Assembly (NCBI RefSeq): GCF_014287435.1
Contig: NZ_JACOPG010000003.1
Span: 372,001-436,000, forward strand
Length of the DNA stretch: 64,000 nt
Reading direction: 5' to 3'
Origin: Roseburia lenta
GTDB taxonomy: Bacteria; Bacillota; Clostridia; Lachnospirales; Lachnospiraceae
Shown here: positions 43,206 to 53,600 of the stretch, piece after piece
How positions within the stretch are numbered: the stretch's first letter is position 1
Layout of the letters: every line of letters begins with the position of its first letter
Notes under the pieces: model-generated
Told to the model about the DNA's origin: nothing
The model's database searches: none
The model's input: the letters and a program-made list of their open reading frames with translations, nothing else
Made by a program: the position numbers and the translations under genes

Positions 43206-46200
43206 ATGTACAAGAAAGTCAACACGGAACTCAACTTTGTTGAGAGAGAAAAAGCCACAGAGAAATTCTGGCGTGACAATGACATTTTCAAGAAATCCAT
43301 GGAGAATAGAAAAGAGGGAGAGACTTACACCTTTTATGATGGACCGCCAACAGCCAACGGCAAGCCGCATATCGGTCATGTAGAGACACGTACCATCAAA
43401 GATATGATCCCTCGTTATCAGACCATGAAGGGCAAGTATGTTCCTCGTAAGGCTGGATGGGATACCCATGGTCTTCCGGTCGAGATCGAAGTAGAAAAGA
43501 AACTGGGTCTGGACGGCAAGGAGCAGATCGAAGAATACGGTATGGAGCCTTTCATAAAGCAGTGTAAGGAATCTGTTTGGAAATACAAGGGCATGTGGGA
43601 AGATTTCTCCGGCACGGTTGGTTTCTGGGCAGACATGGACAACCCATATGTTACCTATGATGACAATTTTATCGAGTCCGAATGGTGGGCATTAAAAGAG
43701 ATCTGGAACAAAAAGCTACTTTACAAGGGCTTCAAGATCGTGCCTTACTGCCCTCGTTGCGGCACGCCGCTTTCCTCTCAGGAAGTAGCGCAGGGCTACA
43801 AGTTGGTTAAGGAGCGTTCTGCCATCGTCCGTTTCAAGGTCGTAGGCGAAGATGCTTATTTCCTGGCATGGACAACGACCCCTTGGACACTGCCTTCTAA
43901 CGTTGCACTTTGTGTCAACCCGAATGAGACTTACTGCAAGGTCAAGGCAGCAGACGGTTATACCTATTACATGGCAGAAGCACTCTTGGACAAGGTTCTC
44001 GGAACTTTGGCAAAGGATGACGAGAAGGCATACGAAGTTTTGGAGACCATGACCGGTAAGGATCTGGAGTACAAGGAATACGAAGCCCTCTATGCATGTG
44101 CAGCAGAAGCCGCTGCAAAGCAGAACAAAAAGGGACATTTCGTGACCTGTGATACCTACGTTACCATGAGTGATGGTACCGGTATCGTTCATATTGCTCC
44201 TGCTTTTGGTGAGGACGATGCCAATGTCGGACGCAACTACGACCTGCCTTTCGTACAGTTTGTTGACGGCAAGGGCGAGATGACGGCAGAGACACCTTAT
44301 GCCGGAAAGTTTGTCAAAGATGCAGACAAGGATGTATTGGTCGATCTGGATAAAGAGGGTAAGTTATTTGCCGCACCGAAGTTTGAGCATGATTATCCAC
44401 ACTGCTGGCGCTGTGATACACCACTGATCTACTATGCAAGAGAATCCTGGTATATCAAGGAAACAGCCGTAAAGGATGATCTGATCCGCAACAATAACAC
44501 CGTAAACTGGATCCCGGAATCCATCGGCAGCGGACGTTTCGGCAACTGGCTGGAAAACATTCAGGACTGGGCGATCTCCCGTAACCGTTATTGGGGAACA
44601 CCACTCAACATCTGGGAATGTGAGTGCGGACACCAGGAATGTATCGGAAGCCGTGCAGAATTGGCAGAGCGTGCCGGTGATCCAAAGGCAGCAGAAGTAG
44701 AACTCCATCGTCCATATATCGATGCCGTGACCTTCACCTGCCCGGATTGTGGAAAGACCATGCACCGTGTACCGGAAGTTATCGACTGCTGGTTCGACTC
44801 CGGAGCAATGCCATTTGCACAGCACCATTATCCATTTGAAAATAAAGACTTATTTGAACAGCAGTTCCCTGCACAGTTTATCTCTGAGGCAGTGGATCAG
44901 ACCCGTGGATGGTTCCATTCCCTGATGGCAGAGTCCACCCTGCTTTTCAATAAGGCACCTTATGAAAATGTTATCGTACTTGGACATGTACAGGACGAAA
45001 ACGGACAGAAGATGTCCAAGTCCAAGGGCAATGCGGTAGATCCGTTTGATGCATTGGAGACCTACGGCGCAGATGCGATTCGCTGGTATTTCTATACAGC
45101 AAGTGCACCATGGATCCCGAAGAGATTTTCCGGCAAACTGGTACAGGAAGGTCAGAGAAAGTTCATGGGAACCCTGTGGAACACCTACGCATTCTTTGTA
45201 CTATATGCTAATATCGATGAATTTGATGCAACAAAATATACACTGGAATATGACAAATTATCCATTATGGATAAGTGGATTCTTTCCCGCCTCAATTCGG
45301 CTGTAAAGGATGTGGATGACAATCTGGCAAACTACCGTATTCCGGAGGCAGCAAAGGGATTGGATGCTTTTGTTGATGACATGAGCAACTGGTATGTACG
45401 CCGCAGCCGTGAACGTTTCTGGGCAAAGGGCATGGAGCAGGATAAGATCAATGCATACATGACACTTTACACCTGTCTGGTTACCATCTGTAAGGCAGCA
45501 GCACCAATGATCCCGTTCATGACAGAGGAGATCTATCAGAACCTTGTCAGAAGCATTGATGCAGCAGCGCCGGAAAGTATCCATCTGTGCGACTATCCGG
45601 TTGTTAATGAGGCATGGATCGACAAGGAACTGGAAAGCAACATGGACGAACTTTTGAAGATCGTCGTTATGGGACGTGCCTGCAGAAATACAGCCAACAT
45701 CAAGAACCGTCAGCCGATCGGTCAGATGTATGTCAAGGCAGAAAAGGATCTGCCGGCATTCTATATGGATATCATTGCAGATGAGTTAAATGTCAAGAAA
45801 GTGACCTTTACAGGTGACGTGGCAGACTTTACTACCTATACCTTCAAGCCGCAGCTTCGTACCGTAGGACCAAAATACGGCAAGTTCTTAAAGGGCATCC
45901 AGCAGGCACTTGCAGATCTGGACGGCAACGCTGCCATGGCAGGCTTAAAGGCTGATGGCGTGCTCAGACTGCCGGAGGTAGATGCATCGATCGAACTTTC
46001 TGAGGAAGACCTTTTGATCACCATGACCCAGAAAGAGGGCTATGTGACAGAAAACGATGCAGATATGACGGTGGTATTGGATACCAACCTGACCGAAGAA
46101 TTACTGGAAGAAGGATTTGTAAGAGAGTTGATCAGCAAGATCCAGACCATGCGTAAGGAAGCAGACTTTGAAGTTATGGATCAGATCAAGGTATTCTATC

Positions 46201-46358
46201 AGGGAGCCGAAAAAGTCGGTCACATCTTTGCCGAGAACTGTGATACAATCAAGAAAGAAGTTTTAGCAACAGAGATCACAGCAGGCGACCAGGGCGAATA
46301 CAATAAAGAATGGAACATCAATGGCGAGAAAGTTACTCTGGGAGTTTCAAAACAATAA
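43206..46358 (+). CDS. ileS: Isoleucyl-tRNA synthetase, eukaryote-like (type 2) form
   Basis: Charges tRNA-Ile. The HIGH motif is in ANGKPHIGHVETR, GWDTHGLPVEIEVEKKLG follows, the editing (CP1) domain occupies about 180-400 (AWTTTPWTLPSNVAL), and KMSKSKGNAVDP is the KMSKS loop. The anticodon-binding domain and a long C-terminal region follow. At 1050 aa with these motifs it resembles the type 2 IleRS that resists mupirocin, rather than the shorter type 1 enzyme. ATG 43206 has GAAAGGAAG upstream; the frame opens at 43185. glgP starts 32 nt after the stop with no terminator. Confidence 0.95.
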   Translation: MYKKVNTELNFVEREKATEKFWRDNDIFKKSMENRKEGETYTFYDGPPTANGKPHIGHVETRTIKDMIPRYQTMKGKYVPRKAGWDTHGLPVEIEVEKKLGLDGKEQIEEYGMEPFIKQCKESVWKYKGMWEDFSGTVGFWADMDNPYVTYDDNFIESEWWALKEIWNKKLLYKGFKIVPYCPRCGTPLSSQEVAQGYKLVKERSAIVRFKVVGEDAYFLAWTTTPWTLPSNVALCVNPNETYCKVKAADGYTYYMAEALLDKVLGTLAKDDEKAYEVLETMTGKDLEYKEYEALYACAAEAAAKQNKKGHFVTCDTYVTMSDGTGIVHIAPAFGEDDANVGRNYDLPFVQFVDGKGEMTAETPYAGKFVKDADKDVLVDLDKEGKLFAAPKFEHDYPHCWRCDTPLIYYARESWYIKETAVKDDLIRNNNTVNWIPESIGSGRFGNWLENIQDWAISRNRYWGTPLNIWECECGHQECIGSRAELAERAGDPKAAEVELHRPYIDAVTFTCPDCGKTMHRVPEVIDCWFDSGAMPFAQHHYPFENKDLFEQQFPAQFISEAVDQTRGWFHSLMAESTLLFNKAPYENVIVLGHVQDENGQKMSKSKGNAVDPFDALETYGADAIRWYFYTASAPWIPKRFSGKLVQEGQRKFMGTLWNTYAFFVLYANIDEFDATKYTLEYDKLSIMDKWILSRLNSAVKDVDDNLANYRIPEAAKGLDAFVDDMSNWYVRRSRERFWAKGMEQDKINAYMTLYTCLVTICKAAAPMIPFMTEEIYQNLVRSIDAAAPESIHLCDYPVVNEAWIDKELESNMDELLKIVVMGRACRNTANIKNRQPIGQMYVKAEKDLPAFYMDIIADELNVKKVTFTGDVADFTTYTFKPQLRTVGPKYGKFLKGIQQALADLDGNAAMAGLKADGVLRLPEVDASIELSEEDLLITMTQKEGYVTENDADMTVVLDTNLTEELLEEGFVRELISKIQTMRKEADFEVMDQIKVFYQGAEKVGHIFAENCDTIKKEVLATEITAGDQGEYNKEWNINGEKVTLGVSKQ

Positions 46359-46390
46359 TGAGATTGCTGAGAAGAAAGGAGCCTGAGCAG

Positions 46391-48847
46391 ATGGTTCATA
46401 CTTTTGACAAGAAAGCGTTTAAGAAACAGATCAAGGAAAATGTCAAACTCTTATATCGCAAGGAGTTTGAGGAGGCAAACGATCAGGAAGTCTATCAGGC
46501 AGTTGCGCTGGCAGTCAAAGACGAAGTCATTGACAACTGGCTGGCGACCCAGAAGACCATGGAGAAAAAGGATCCCAAGACCGTATATTATATGTCTATG
46601 GAATTCTTAATGGGCAGGGCATTGGGCAACAATATGCTCAATCTCTGCTGCTATGATGAGATTTCAGAATGTCTGGATGAATTGGGATTTGATATCAATG
46701 CGATCGAGGATCAGGAACCGGATCCTGCACTTGGAAATGGCGGTCTGGGAAGACTGGCAGCCTGCTTTATGGATTCCCTCTCTACTTTGGGATATCCGGC
46801 ATATGGCTGTGGCATCCGCTACCGCTATGGTATGTTCAAGCAGAAGATTGAGGACGGTTACCAGAAAGAAGTGCCGGACAACTGGTTAAAGAACGGTTAT
46901 CCGTTTGAGATCAAGCGACCGGAATATGCACATGAAGTCCGTTTTGGCGGCTATGTCAGAACCGAGCAGGGCGAGGACGGCAACCTGCACTTTATCCACG
47001 AGGGATATTCTTCTGTGATCGCAGTTCCTTATGATATGCCGATCGTCGGCTACGACAACAATATGGTCAACACCCTGATGATTTGGGATGCAGAGCCAAA
47101 GGAAGTCTTTCGTCTGGATTCCTTTGACAAAGGGGAATATGATAAGGCAGTCGAGGAAGAAAATCTGGCACGCAATCTTGTCGAGGTTCTCTATCCGAAC
47201 GACAATCATATCTATGGCAAGGAACTCCGCCTAAAGCAGCAGTACTTCTTTGTATCTGCAAGTTTGCAGCGTATTCTCTGCCGCTACAAAAAGCATCATG
47301 ACGACATTCGTAAATTATACGAAAAAGTCACAATCCAGATGAACGATACCCATCCGACCTTGGCAGTTGCAGAACTCATGCGCCTGCTTTTGGATGAGGA
47401 GGGCTTGAGTTGGGATCAGGCTTGGGAAGTGACGACCAAGACCTGTGCCTATACCAACCACACCATCATGTCAGAGGCTCTGGAAAAATGGCCGATCGAG
47501 ATCTTCTCCCGCTTACTGCCGAGAGTTTACCAGATCGTTGAGGAGATCAACCGTCGTTTTGAGATCGAGATCCGCAACCGCTTCCCGGGAGACGAGGGTA
47601 AGGTAGCCCGCATGGGTATTATCCGTGACGGACAGGTCAAGATGGCGCATCTTGCCATTGCGGCAGGCTATTCTGTCAACGGTGTGGCAAAACTCCATAC
47701 AGAGATCTTAAAGACCCAGTCTTTAAAAGATTTCTATGATATGTACCCGGAGAAATTCAACAATAAGACCAATGGTATCACACAGCGCCGTTTCCTCTTA
47801 CATGGAAACCGCCTTTTGGCAGACTGGGTGACAGATCACATTGGCAAGGAATGGATCACCGATCTGTCCCAGATGAAGAAATTAGAACTCTATGCGGATG
47901 ATAAAAAGGCACAGCATGAGTTCATGAACATCAAATACCAGAACAAACTGCGCCTGGCAGAATATATCAAAGAGCACAATGGCATCGAGGTCGATCCGAG
48001 ATCTATCTTTGATGTGCAGGTAAAGCGTCTGCATGAGTATAAGAGACAGTTGCTCAATATTTTGCATGTTATGTATCTTTACAACCAGATCAAGGAGCAC
48101 CCGGAAAAAGAATTTTATCCACGCACCTTTATCTTTGGCGCAAAGGCAGCAGCAGGCTATAAGAATGCCAAACTGACGATCAAACTGATCAACAATGTGG
48201 CAGAGGTCATCAATAACGATAAGAGTATCGAAGGCAAGATCAAAGTTGTCTTTATCGAGGACTATCGCGTATCCAACGCAGAGTGGATCTTTGCAGCGGC
48301 GGATGTATCTGAACAGATCTCTACCGCCAGTAAGGAGGCATCCGGCACCGGCAACATGAAGTTCATGTTAAACGGCGCGCTGACCATCGGTACCATGGAT
48401 GGAGCCAATGTGGAAATGGTTGAGGAAATGGGCGAGGAAAATGCCTTTATCTTCGGTATGAGTGCAGAGGAAGTCATTGCGCATGAGAAGAACCGTGATT
48501 ACAACCCAATGGATATATTCAACAATGATCAGGATATCCGTAAAGTCCTGACCCAGTTAGTCAACGGATTTTACAGTGGCAGCGATTCTGAACTCTTCCG
48601 TGACCTTTACAATTCACTCTTGAATACACAGTGTACGCAGTACGCGGACACCTATTTTGTACTTGCAGACTTCCGTTCTTATGCAGAGGCACAGCAGCGT
48701 GTCATGGAAGCCTATATGGATGAGACCGGATGGGCAAAGAAGGCACTTTTAAATGTTGCCAATGTTGGTAAGTTCTCATCTGACCGCACCATTCAGGACT
48801 ATGTGGATGATATCTGGCATTTGGATAAGATCACAGTAAACAAATAA
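46391..48847 (+). CDS. glgP: Glycogen/starch phosphorylase
   Basis: Releases glucose-1-phosphate from alpha-1,4-glucans. It shows MSMEFLMGRALGNNMLNL, DPALGNGGLGRLAACFMDSL, MNDTHPTLAVAELMRLL, VKRLHEYKRQLLN and EASGTGNMKFMLNGALTIGT, which carries the PLP lysine. At 818 aa it matches the family. AAAGGAG at 9 nt supports ATG 46391; the open frame back to 46310 overlaps ileS and is not used. Being 32 nt from ileS with no hairpin between, it is probably co-transcribed and would come under T-box control. Confidence 0.95.
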   Translation: MVHTFDKKAFKKQIKENVKLLYRKEFEEANDQEVYQAVALAVKDEVIDNWLATQKTMEKKDPKTVYYMSMEFLMGRALGNNMLNLCCYDEISECLDELGFDINAIEDQEPDPALGNGGLGRLAACFMDSLSTLGYPAYGCGIRYRYGMFKQKIEDGYQKEVPDNWLKNGYPFEIKRPEYAHEVRFGGYVRTEQGEDGNLHFIHEGYSSVIAVPYDMPIVGYDNNMVNTLMIWDAEPKEVFRLDSFDKGEYDKAVEEENLARNLVEVLYPNDNHIYGKELRLKQQYFFVSASLQRILCRYKKHHDDIRKLYEKVTIQMNDTHPTLAVAELMRLLLDEEGLSWDQAWEVTTKTCAYTNHTIMSEALEKWPIEIFSRLLPRVYQIVEEINRRFEIEIRNRFPGDEGKVARMGIIRDGQVKMAHLAIAAGYSVNGVAKLHTEILKTQSLKDFYDMYPEKFNNKTNGITQRRFLLHGNRLLADWVTDHIGKEWITDLSQMKKLELYADDKKAQHEFMNIKYQNKLRLAEYIKEHNGIEVDPRSIFDVQVKRLHEYKRQLLNILHVMYLYNQIKEHPEKEFYPRTFIFGAKAAAGYKNAKLTIKLINNVAEVINNDKSIEGKIKVVFIEDYRVSNAEWIFAAADVSEQISTASKEASGTGNMKFMLNGALTIGTMDGANVEMVEEMGEENAFIFGMSAEEVIAHEKNRDYNPMDIFNNDQDIRKVLTQLVNGFYSGSDSELFRDLYNSLLNTQCTQYADTYFVLADFRSYAEAQQRVMEAYMDETGWAKKALLNVANVGKFSSDRTIQDYVDDIWHLDKITVNK

Positions 48848-48955
48848 TAAATATTTTTACGCACATATGACAGCGGTCGCTTTCCTGCGGCTCGCTGTTA
48901 TATTGCGTCTTATAAACGTGTGCTTATGGCGTACGCTATCACAAGGAGCAAAGAG

Positions 48956-49816
48956 ATGAAAACGGGATTGATCGTTGAAGGGGGAGGCATGAAATGCGCA
49001 TACAGCGCAGGAGTTTTGGACATCTTTTTAGACGAGGGGATTCAGTTTGATTACTGCATCGGTGTATCTGCGGGCGCGGCAAACAGTGCGTCTTTTCTGG
49101 CAGGGCAGCGTGAGCGAAACATGCGCTATTACACCAAACATGTCAAGGATCCGCGCTATATCAGTCTGCGCAGTCTGCTGACAACAGGATCCTTATTTGG
49201 ATTGCAATACATTTATGGAACGATGACAAATGAGGGAGGCGGCGATCCGCTGGATTATGATGCTTATCATAACAATCCGACGGAGGCTTATCTGCCGGCA
49301 ACGGATGCCGAGACAGGGCTGCCTCACTATTTTAATAAAAATGAGATCCGGCGCAACGAATACCAGCCGATCATGGCGAGCTGTGCCCTTCCGGTGGCAT
49401 GCCGTCCGATTTCTTATGAGGGACATGTCTATTATGACGGCGGGGTATCGGATTCCATGCCGATCGAGCATGCCCTAGAGCATGGCTGCGACCGTTTGAT
49501 CGTGATCTTTTCCAAGCCGCGGGGCTTTCGCATGAAGCCGCAGGGCGGCAAGATCGCCTATACGCTTGGGCTCAAGCATAAATACCCAAAGATCGTAGAG
49601 GATCTCAACCATCGCCACGAAGTCTATAACCGGCAGATGGATATGGTAGACACATTAGAAAAAGAAGGAAAGGTTATGACTTTCTGTCCGTCCGCAGACA
49701 TCAAGATCGGCACCTACACCACCGACCCGGCGGTAATGATGCAGTTGTATGATAACGGGATCGCGGATGCCCAAAAACAGATGAGTCAGATAAAGGAATT
49801 TTTAAATGGAAAATAA
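48956..49816 (+). CDS. Patatin-like phospholipase
   Basis: Ser-Asp dyad lipid acyl hydrolase of the RssA/YchK kind. The oxyanion loop is VEGGGMKCAYSAG, the nucleophile Ser lies in GVSAGAANS, and the catalytic Asp is in YYDGGVSDSMP. There is no signal peptide, so it is cytoplasmic or membrane-peripheral. At 286 aa it is a typical bacterial member. AAGGAG supports ATG 48956 over the earlier open frame (48920). It overlaps the next gene by 11 nt, so the two are coupled. Confidence 0.92.
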   Translation: MKTGLIVEGGGMKCAYSAGVLDIFLDEGIQFDYCIGVSAGAANSASFLAGQRERNMRYYTKHVKDPRYISLRSLLTTGSLFGLQYIYGTMTNEGGGDPLDYDAYHNNPTEAYLPATDAETGLPHYFNKNEIRRNEYQPIMASCALPVACRPISYEGHVYYDGGVSDSMPIEHALEHGCDRLIVIFSKPRGFRMKPQGGKIAYTLGLKHKYPKIVEDLNHRHEVYNRQMDMVDTLEKEGKVMTFCPSADIKIGTYTTDPAVMMQLYDNGIADAQKQMSQIKEFLNGK

Positions 49817-50657
49817 ATTGTCAAATATTTGGAAGTGCTTTCTGCCGAGCGTTTGTATCTTTGTTTTACAGATGGCGATTTCTTTTGTGGGGATGTTTTT
49901 TGTCTTTTGTTATAAGGCACACACTTATACCAGTGGAAGTTTTTCGGACTTCTTTCAGGGTTACTATAACGCGGTGACATCAACGGACTTTAACGTGGGC
50001 GTTATGTTGGTATATGCCGCTATTGCAGCCGTATTGTTTTTCTTCTGGTACTACAAAAAAGTGTGTGATAAGAGTGCAAAAAAGGGAGCCTTTGCGCTTT
50101 TGAAGGCAAATCCGGCGACCTGTATTGTGGGCGTGATCCTGCTTTCTTTTGGGATGCAGTATCTGTGTACTTATCTGATGAATGTAGTTTCCGTTCTTTT
50201 TCCCAGCTGGCTGACCCAGTATGAGACCTTGATGGACGGCATGGGCTTGTCAGAGTCACTGACCCTGCCGTTGGTACTCTACACGGTCGTGATCGGACCG
50301 ATCTGTGAAGAACTGACCTTCCGCGGACTGACCTTTTCTTATGCCAGACGTGTTATGCCGTTTTGGGCAGCCAATGTGGTACAGGCACTGCTTTTTGCCG
50401 GTATGCATATGAATCCGCTGCAGGCAGTATATACCTTTTTATTTGGCTTAGTGCTTGGATATTTTGTGGAAAAGGCAGGCAATCTTTCCATGGGCATCTG
50501 CCTGCATATGAGTTTCAATGCTGTGGGCGTTTTGAGCGGTGGTCTGGCCTTAGGCGGCAATGGACCGATGCAGTTCTTCTGTATCTTATTTGGCTCTATG
50601 GTGGCTACTTATCTTGGCATTTTGCTCTTGAACAAGAATGCCAAAAATATGGCGTAA
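49806..50657 (+). CDS. CPBP-family intramembrane metalloprotease
   Basis: Second CPBP/Abi-type protein of the window. About seven helices. The motifs are CEELTFRGLTFSYAR (EExxxR), LLFAGMHMNP (FxxxH) and HMSFNAVG (HxxxN), so all three catalytic motifs are intact. At 283 aa it is typical. Its start overlaps the patatin gene and it is followed by dnaE after 27 nt. Substrate unknown; the coupling to a lipase hints at an envelope role, which is inference. Confidence 0.88.
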   Translation: MENKLSNIWKCFLPSVCIFVLQMAISFVGMFFVFCYKAHTYTSGSFSDFFQGYYNAVTSTDFNVGVMLVYAAIAAVLFFFWYYKKVCDKSAKKGAFALLKANPATCIVGVILLSFGMQYLCTYLMNVVSVLFPSWLTQYETLMDGMGLSESLTLPLVLYTVVIGPICEELTFRGLTFSYARRVMPFWAANVVQALLFAGMHMNPLQAVYTFLFGLVLGYFVEKAGNLSMGICLHMSFNAVGVLSGGLALGGNGPMQFFCILFGSMVATYLGILLLNKNAKNMA

Positions 50658-50684
50658 TTTATCATAACTACGAAAGGGAAAGAC

Positions 50685-53600
50685 ATGGCATTTGTACATT
50701 TACACACACATACGGAGTACAGTCTTTTGGACGGCTCCAACAAGATAACTGAATATGTGGCGCGCGTGAAAGAACTTGGCATGAATGCGGCTGCCATTAC
50801 GGATCATGGTGTCATGTATGGTGTCATTGATTTCTATAAAGAATGTAAAAAACAGGGCATCCGGCCGATCTTAGGCTGTGAGGTCTATGTGGCACCGGGT
50901 TCCCGCTTTGACCGTGAGTTGTCGCATGGGGACGACCGCTATTATCATCTGGTGCTTTTGGCAGAAAATAATGTCGGCTATCAAAACCTGATCAAGATCG
51001 TTTCCATTGGTTTTGTGGATGGCTACTACTACAAACCGCGTGTGGATATGGAGACACTGGAAAAATACCATGAAGGCATCATCGCCCTGAGTGCCTGCTT
51101 AGCAGGCGTGGTACCCCGTTATCTGCAGCGTGGCATGTATGAGGAGGCAAAGGAGATCGCTCTTAAGCACCGTGCCATCTTTGGAGAAAACAATTATTTT
51201 CTGGAATTGCAGTGCCATGGGATCGAGGCGCAGGAACTGGTCAACCAGCAGTTGGTGCGCATGAGCAAGGAGACCGGCATTGAACTGGTCTGCACCAACG
51301 ATATCCATTACACCTATGCAGATGATGCGGCGCCGCATGATGTCCTTTTGTGTATCCAGACCGGCAAGAAACTGACCGACACCGACCGTATGCGTTACGA
51401 GGGTGGACAATATTTTGTCAAATCCGAAGAACAGATGGCGGCACTTTTTCCTTATGCACCACAGGCGCTTGCCAATACGCAAAAGATCGCTGACCGCTGT
51501 AATGTAGAGATTGAATTTGGCGTGACAAAACTGCCGCATTATCAGGTGCCGGAGGGCTACGACTCCTGGACCTACCTCAACAAACTCTGTTTTGAAGGCT
51601 TGCAGGAACGCTACGGAGACCGGGCAGAGGAATTGAAACCGCGTCTGACTTATGAATTAGAGACCATCCAAAAGATGGGATATGTGGATTATTTTTTGAT
51701 CGTCTGGGATTTTATCAATTATGCCAGAACACATCATATCCCAGTAGGACCGGGACGAGGCAGTGCAGCCGGAAGTCTGGTGTCCTATACGACCGGTATC
51801 ACCAATATCGATCCGATCCGTTACAATCTATTGTTTGAGCGATTTCTGAACCCGGAACGTGTATCCATGCCGGATATTGATATCGACTTCTGCTTCAACC
51901 GCCGAGGTGAGGTCATTGATTATGTCATTGAAAAATATGGCAAGGACTGTGTGACCCAGATCGTCACCTTTGGAACCCTCAAGGCAAAGGGCGTCATCCG
52001 GGACGTTGGACGCGTCATGGATATGCCATACAATTATGTGGATTCCATCGCAAAGGCAGTGCCGGATGATCTTGGCATGACATTGGATCTGGCTTTGAAA
52101 ATGAGCCCGGATCTGCGCAAGATGTACGAGGATGACCCGGAGGTCAAGCGGCTGATCGATACGGCAAAACGTCTGGAAGGTCTGCCGAGGCATACGGGAA
52201 TGCATGCGGCAGGTGTCGTTATCTCCCAAAAACCAATGGATGAATATGTGCCGTTATCGCGTGGCGGAGACGGTACGATCACAACCCAGTTCGTCATGAC
52301 GACGATCGAGGAACTGGGACTTTTGAAGATGGATTTCCTGGGACTTCGTACCTTGACCGTCATTGATGATGCTGTCCAGTTGGTCAAGAAAAATTATGGC
52401 GTATCGCTGGATATGGATCATATTGATTATGATGATAAAAAGGTCTTAGACCTGATCTCATCCGGTAAGACGGAAGGGATTTTCCAGTTGGAAAGTGCCG
52501 GCATGAAGAATTTCATGAAGGAACTGCGCCCGGAGAGTTTAGAGGATGTCATCGCTGGAATCTCTTTGTATCGTCCGGGACCAATGGACTTTATCCCTGC
52601 CTATATCAAGGGCAAGAACGACAAGGCATCCATCACCTATGACTGTCCGCAACTGGAACCTATCTTAGCCCCGACCTATGGCTGCATCGTATATCAGGAA
52701 CAGGTTATGCAGATCGTGCGTGATCTGGCGGGCTATTCTATGGGTCGGAGCGATCTGGTGCGCCGTGCCATGTCCAAGAAAAAGACCCAGGTCATGGAAA
52801 AGGAACGCCAGAACTTTGTTTACGGAAATGAGGAAGAGGGCGTCAAGGGTTGCATTGCCAACGGGATCAGTGAGGCTGTGGCAAATAAGATCTACGACGA
52901 TATGATCGATTTTGCCAAGTATGCTTTCAACAAGTCCCATGCGGCAGCATACGCAGTTGTGGCATATCAGACAGCCTTTTTGAAATATTATTATCCGGTT
53001 GAATTCATGGCAGCCCTCATGACTTCGGTGCTGGATAATGCAGGCAAGGTTGCTGAGTACATCATGGTCTGCCGGGAGATGGGCATTGACGTCCTACCAC
53101 CGGATATCAATGTGGGAGAGGGCAAGTTTGCCGTATCGGACGGAAAGATCCGCTATGGCATGTATGCGATCAAGAGTATTGGACGTCCGGTCGTGGATTT
53201 CATTGTGGCAGAGCGTCAGCAGAACGGCGATTACAAGACTATCGAGGATTTCTTAAAGCGTGTCAGTGGCAAGGAAGTCAACAAGCGTGCGGTGGAAAAC
53301 CTCATCAAGGCGGGAGCCATGGATGGACTGGACGGCAACCGCCACCAGATGATCACGGTATTCCCATCCATCATGGATCGGATTAGCAGTGATAAAAAAT
53401 CTTCCATGGCAGGGCAGATGACTCTCTTTGACATCGCATCGGATGATATCAAAGAAGAATTTGAGATCAAGATGCCGGATCTGGAAGAATACGATAAGGA
53501 AGAATTTCTGGCATTGGAAAAAGAGGTGCTGGGTGTTTATATCAGCGGGCATCCTTTAGAGAAATATACAGAACTTTTAAAAAAGAACGTGACTGCAGGC

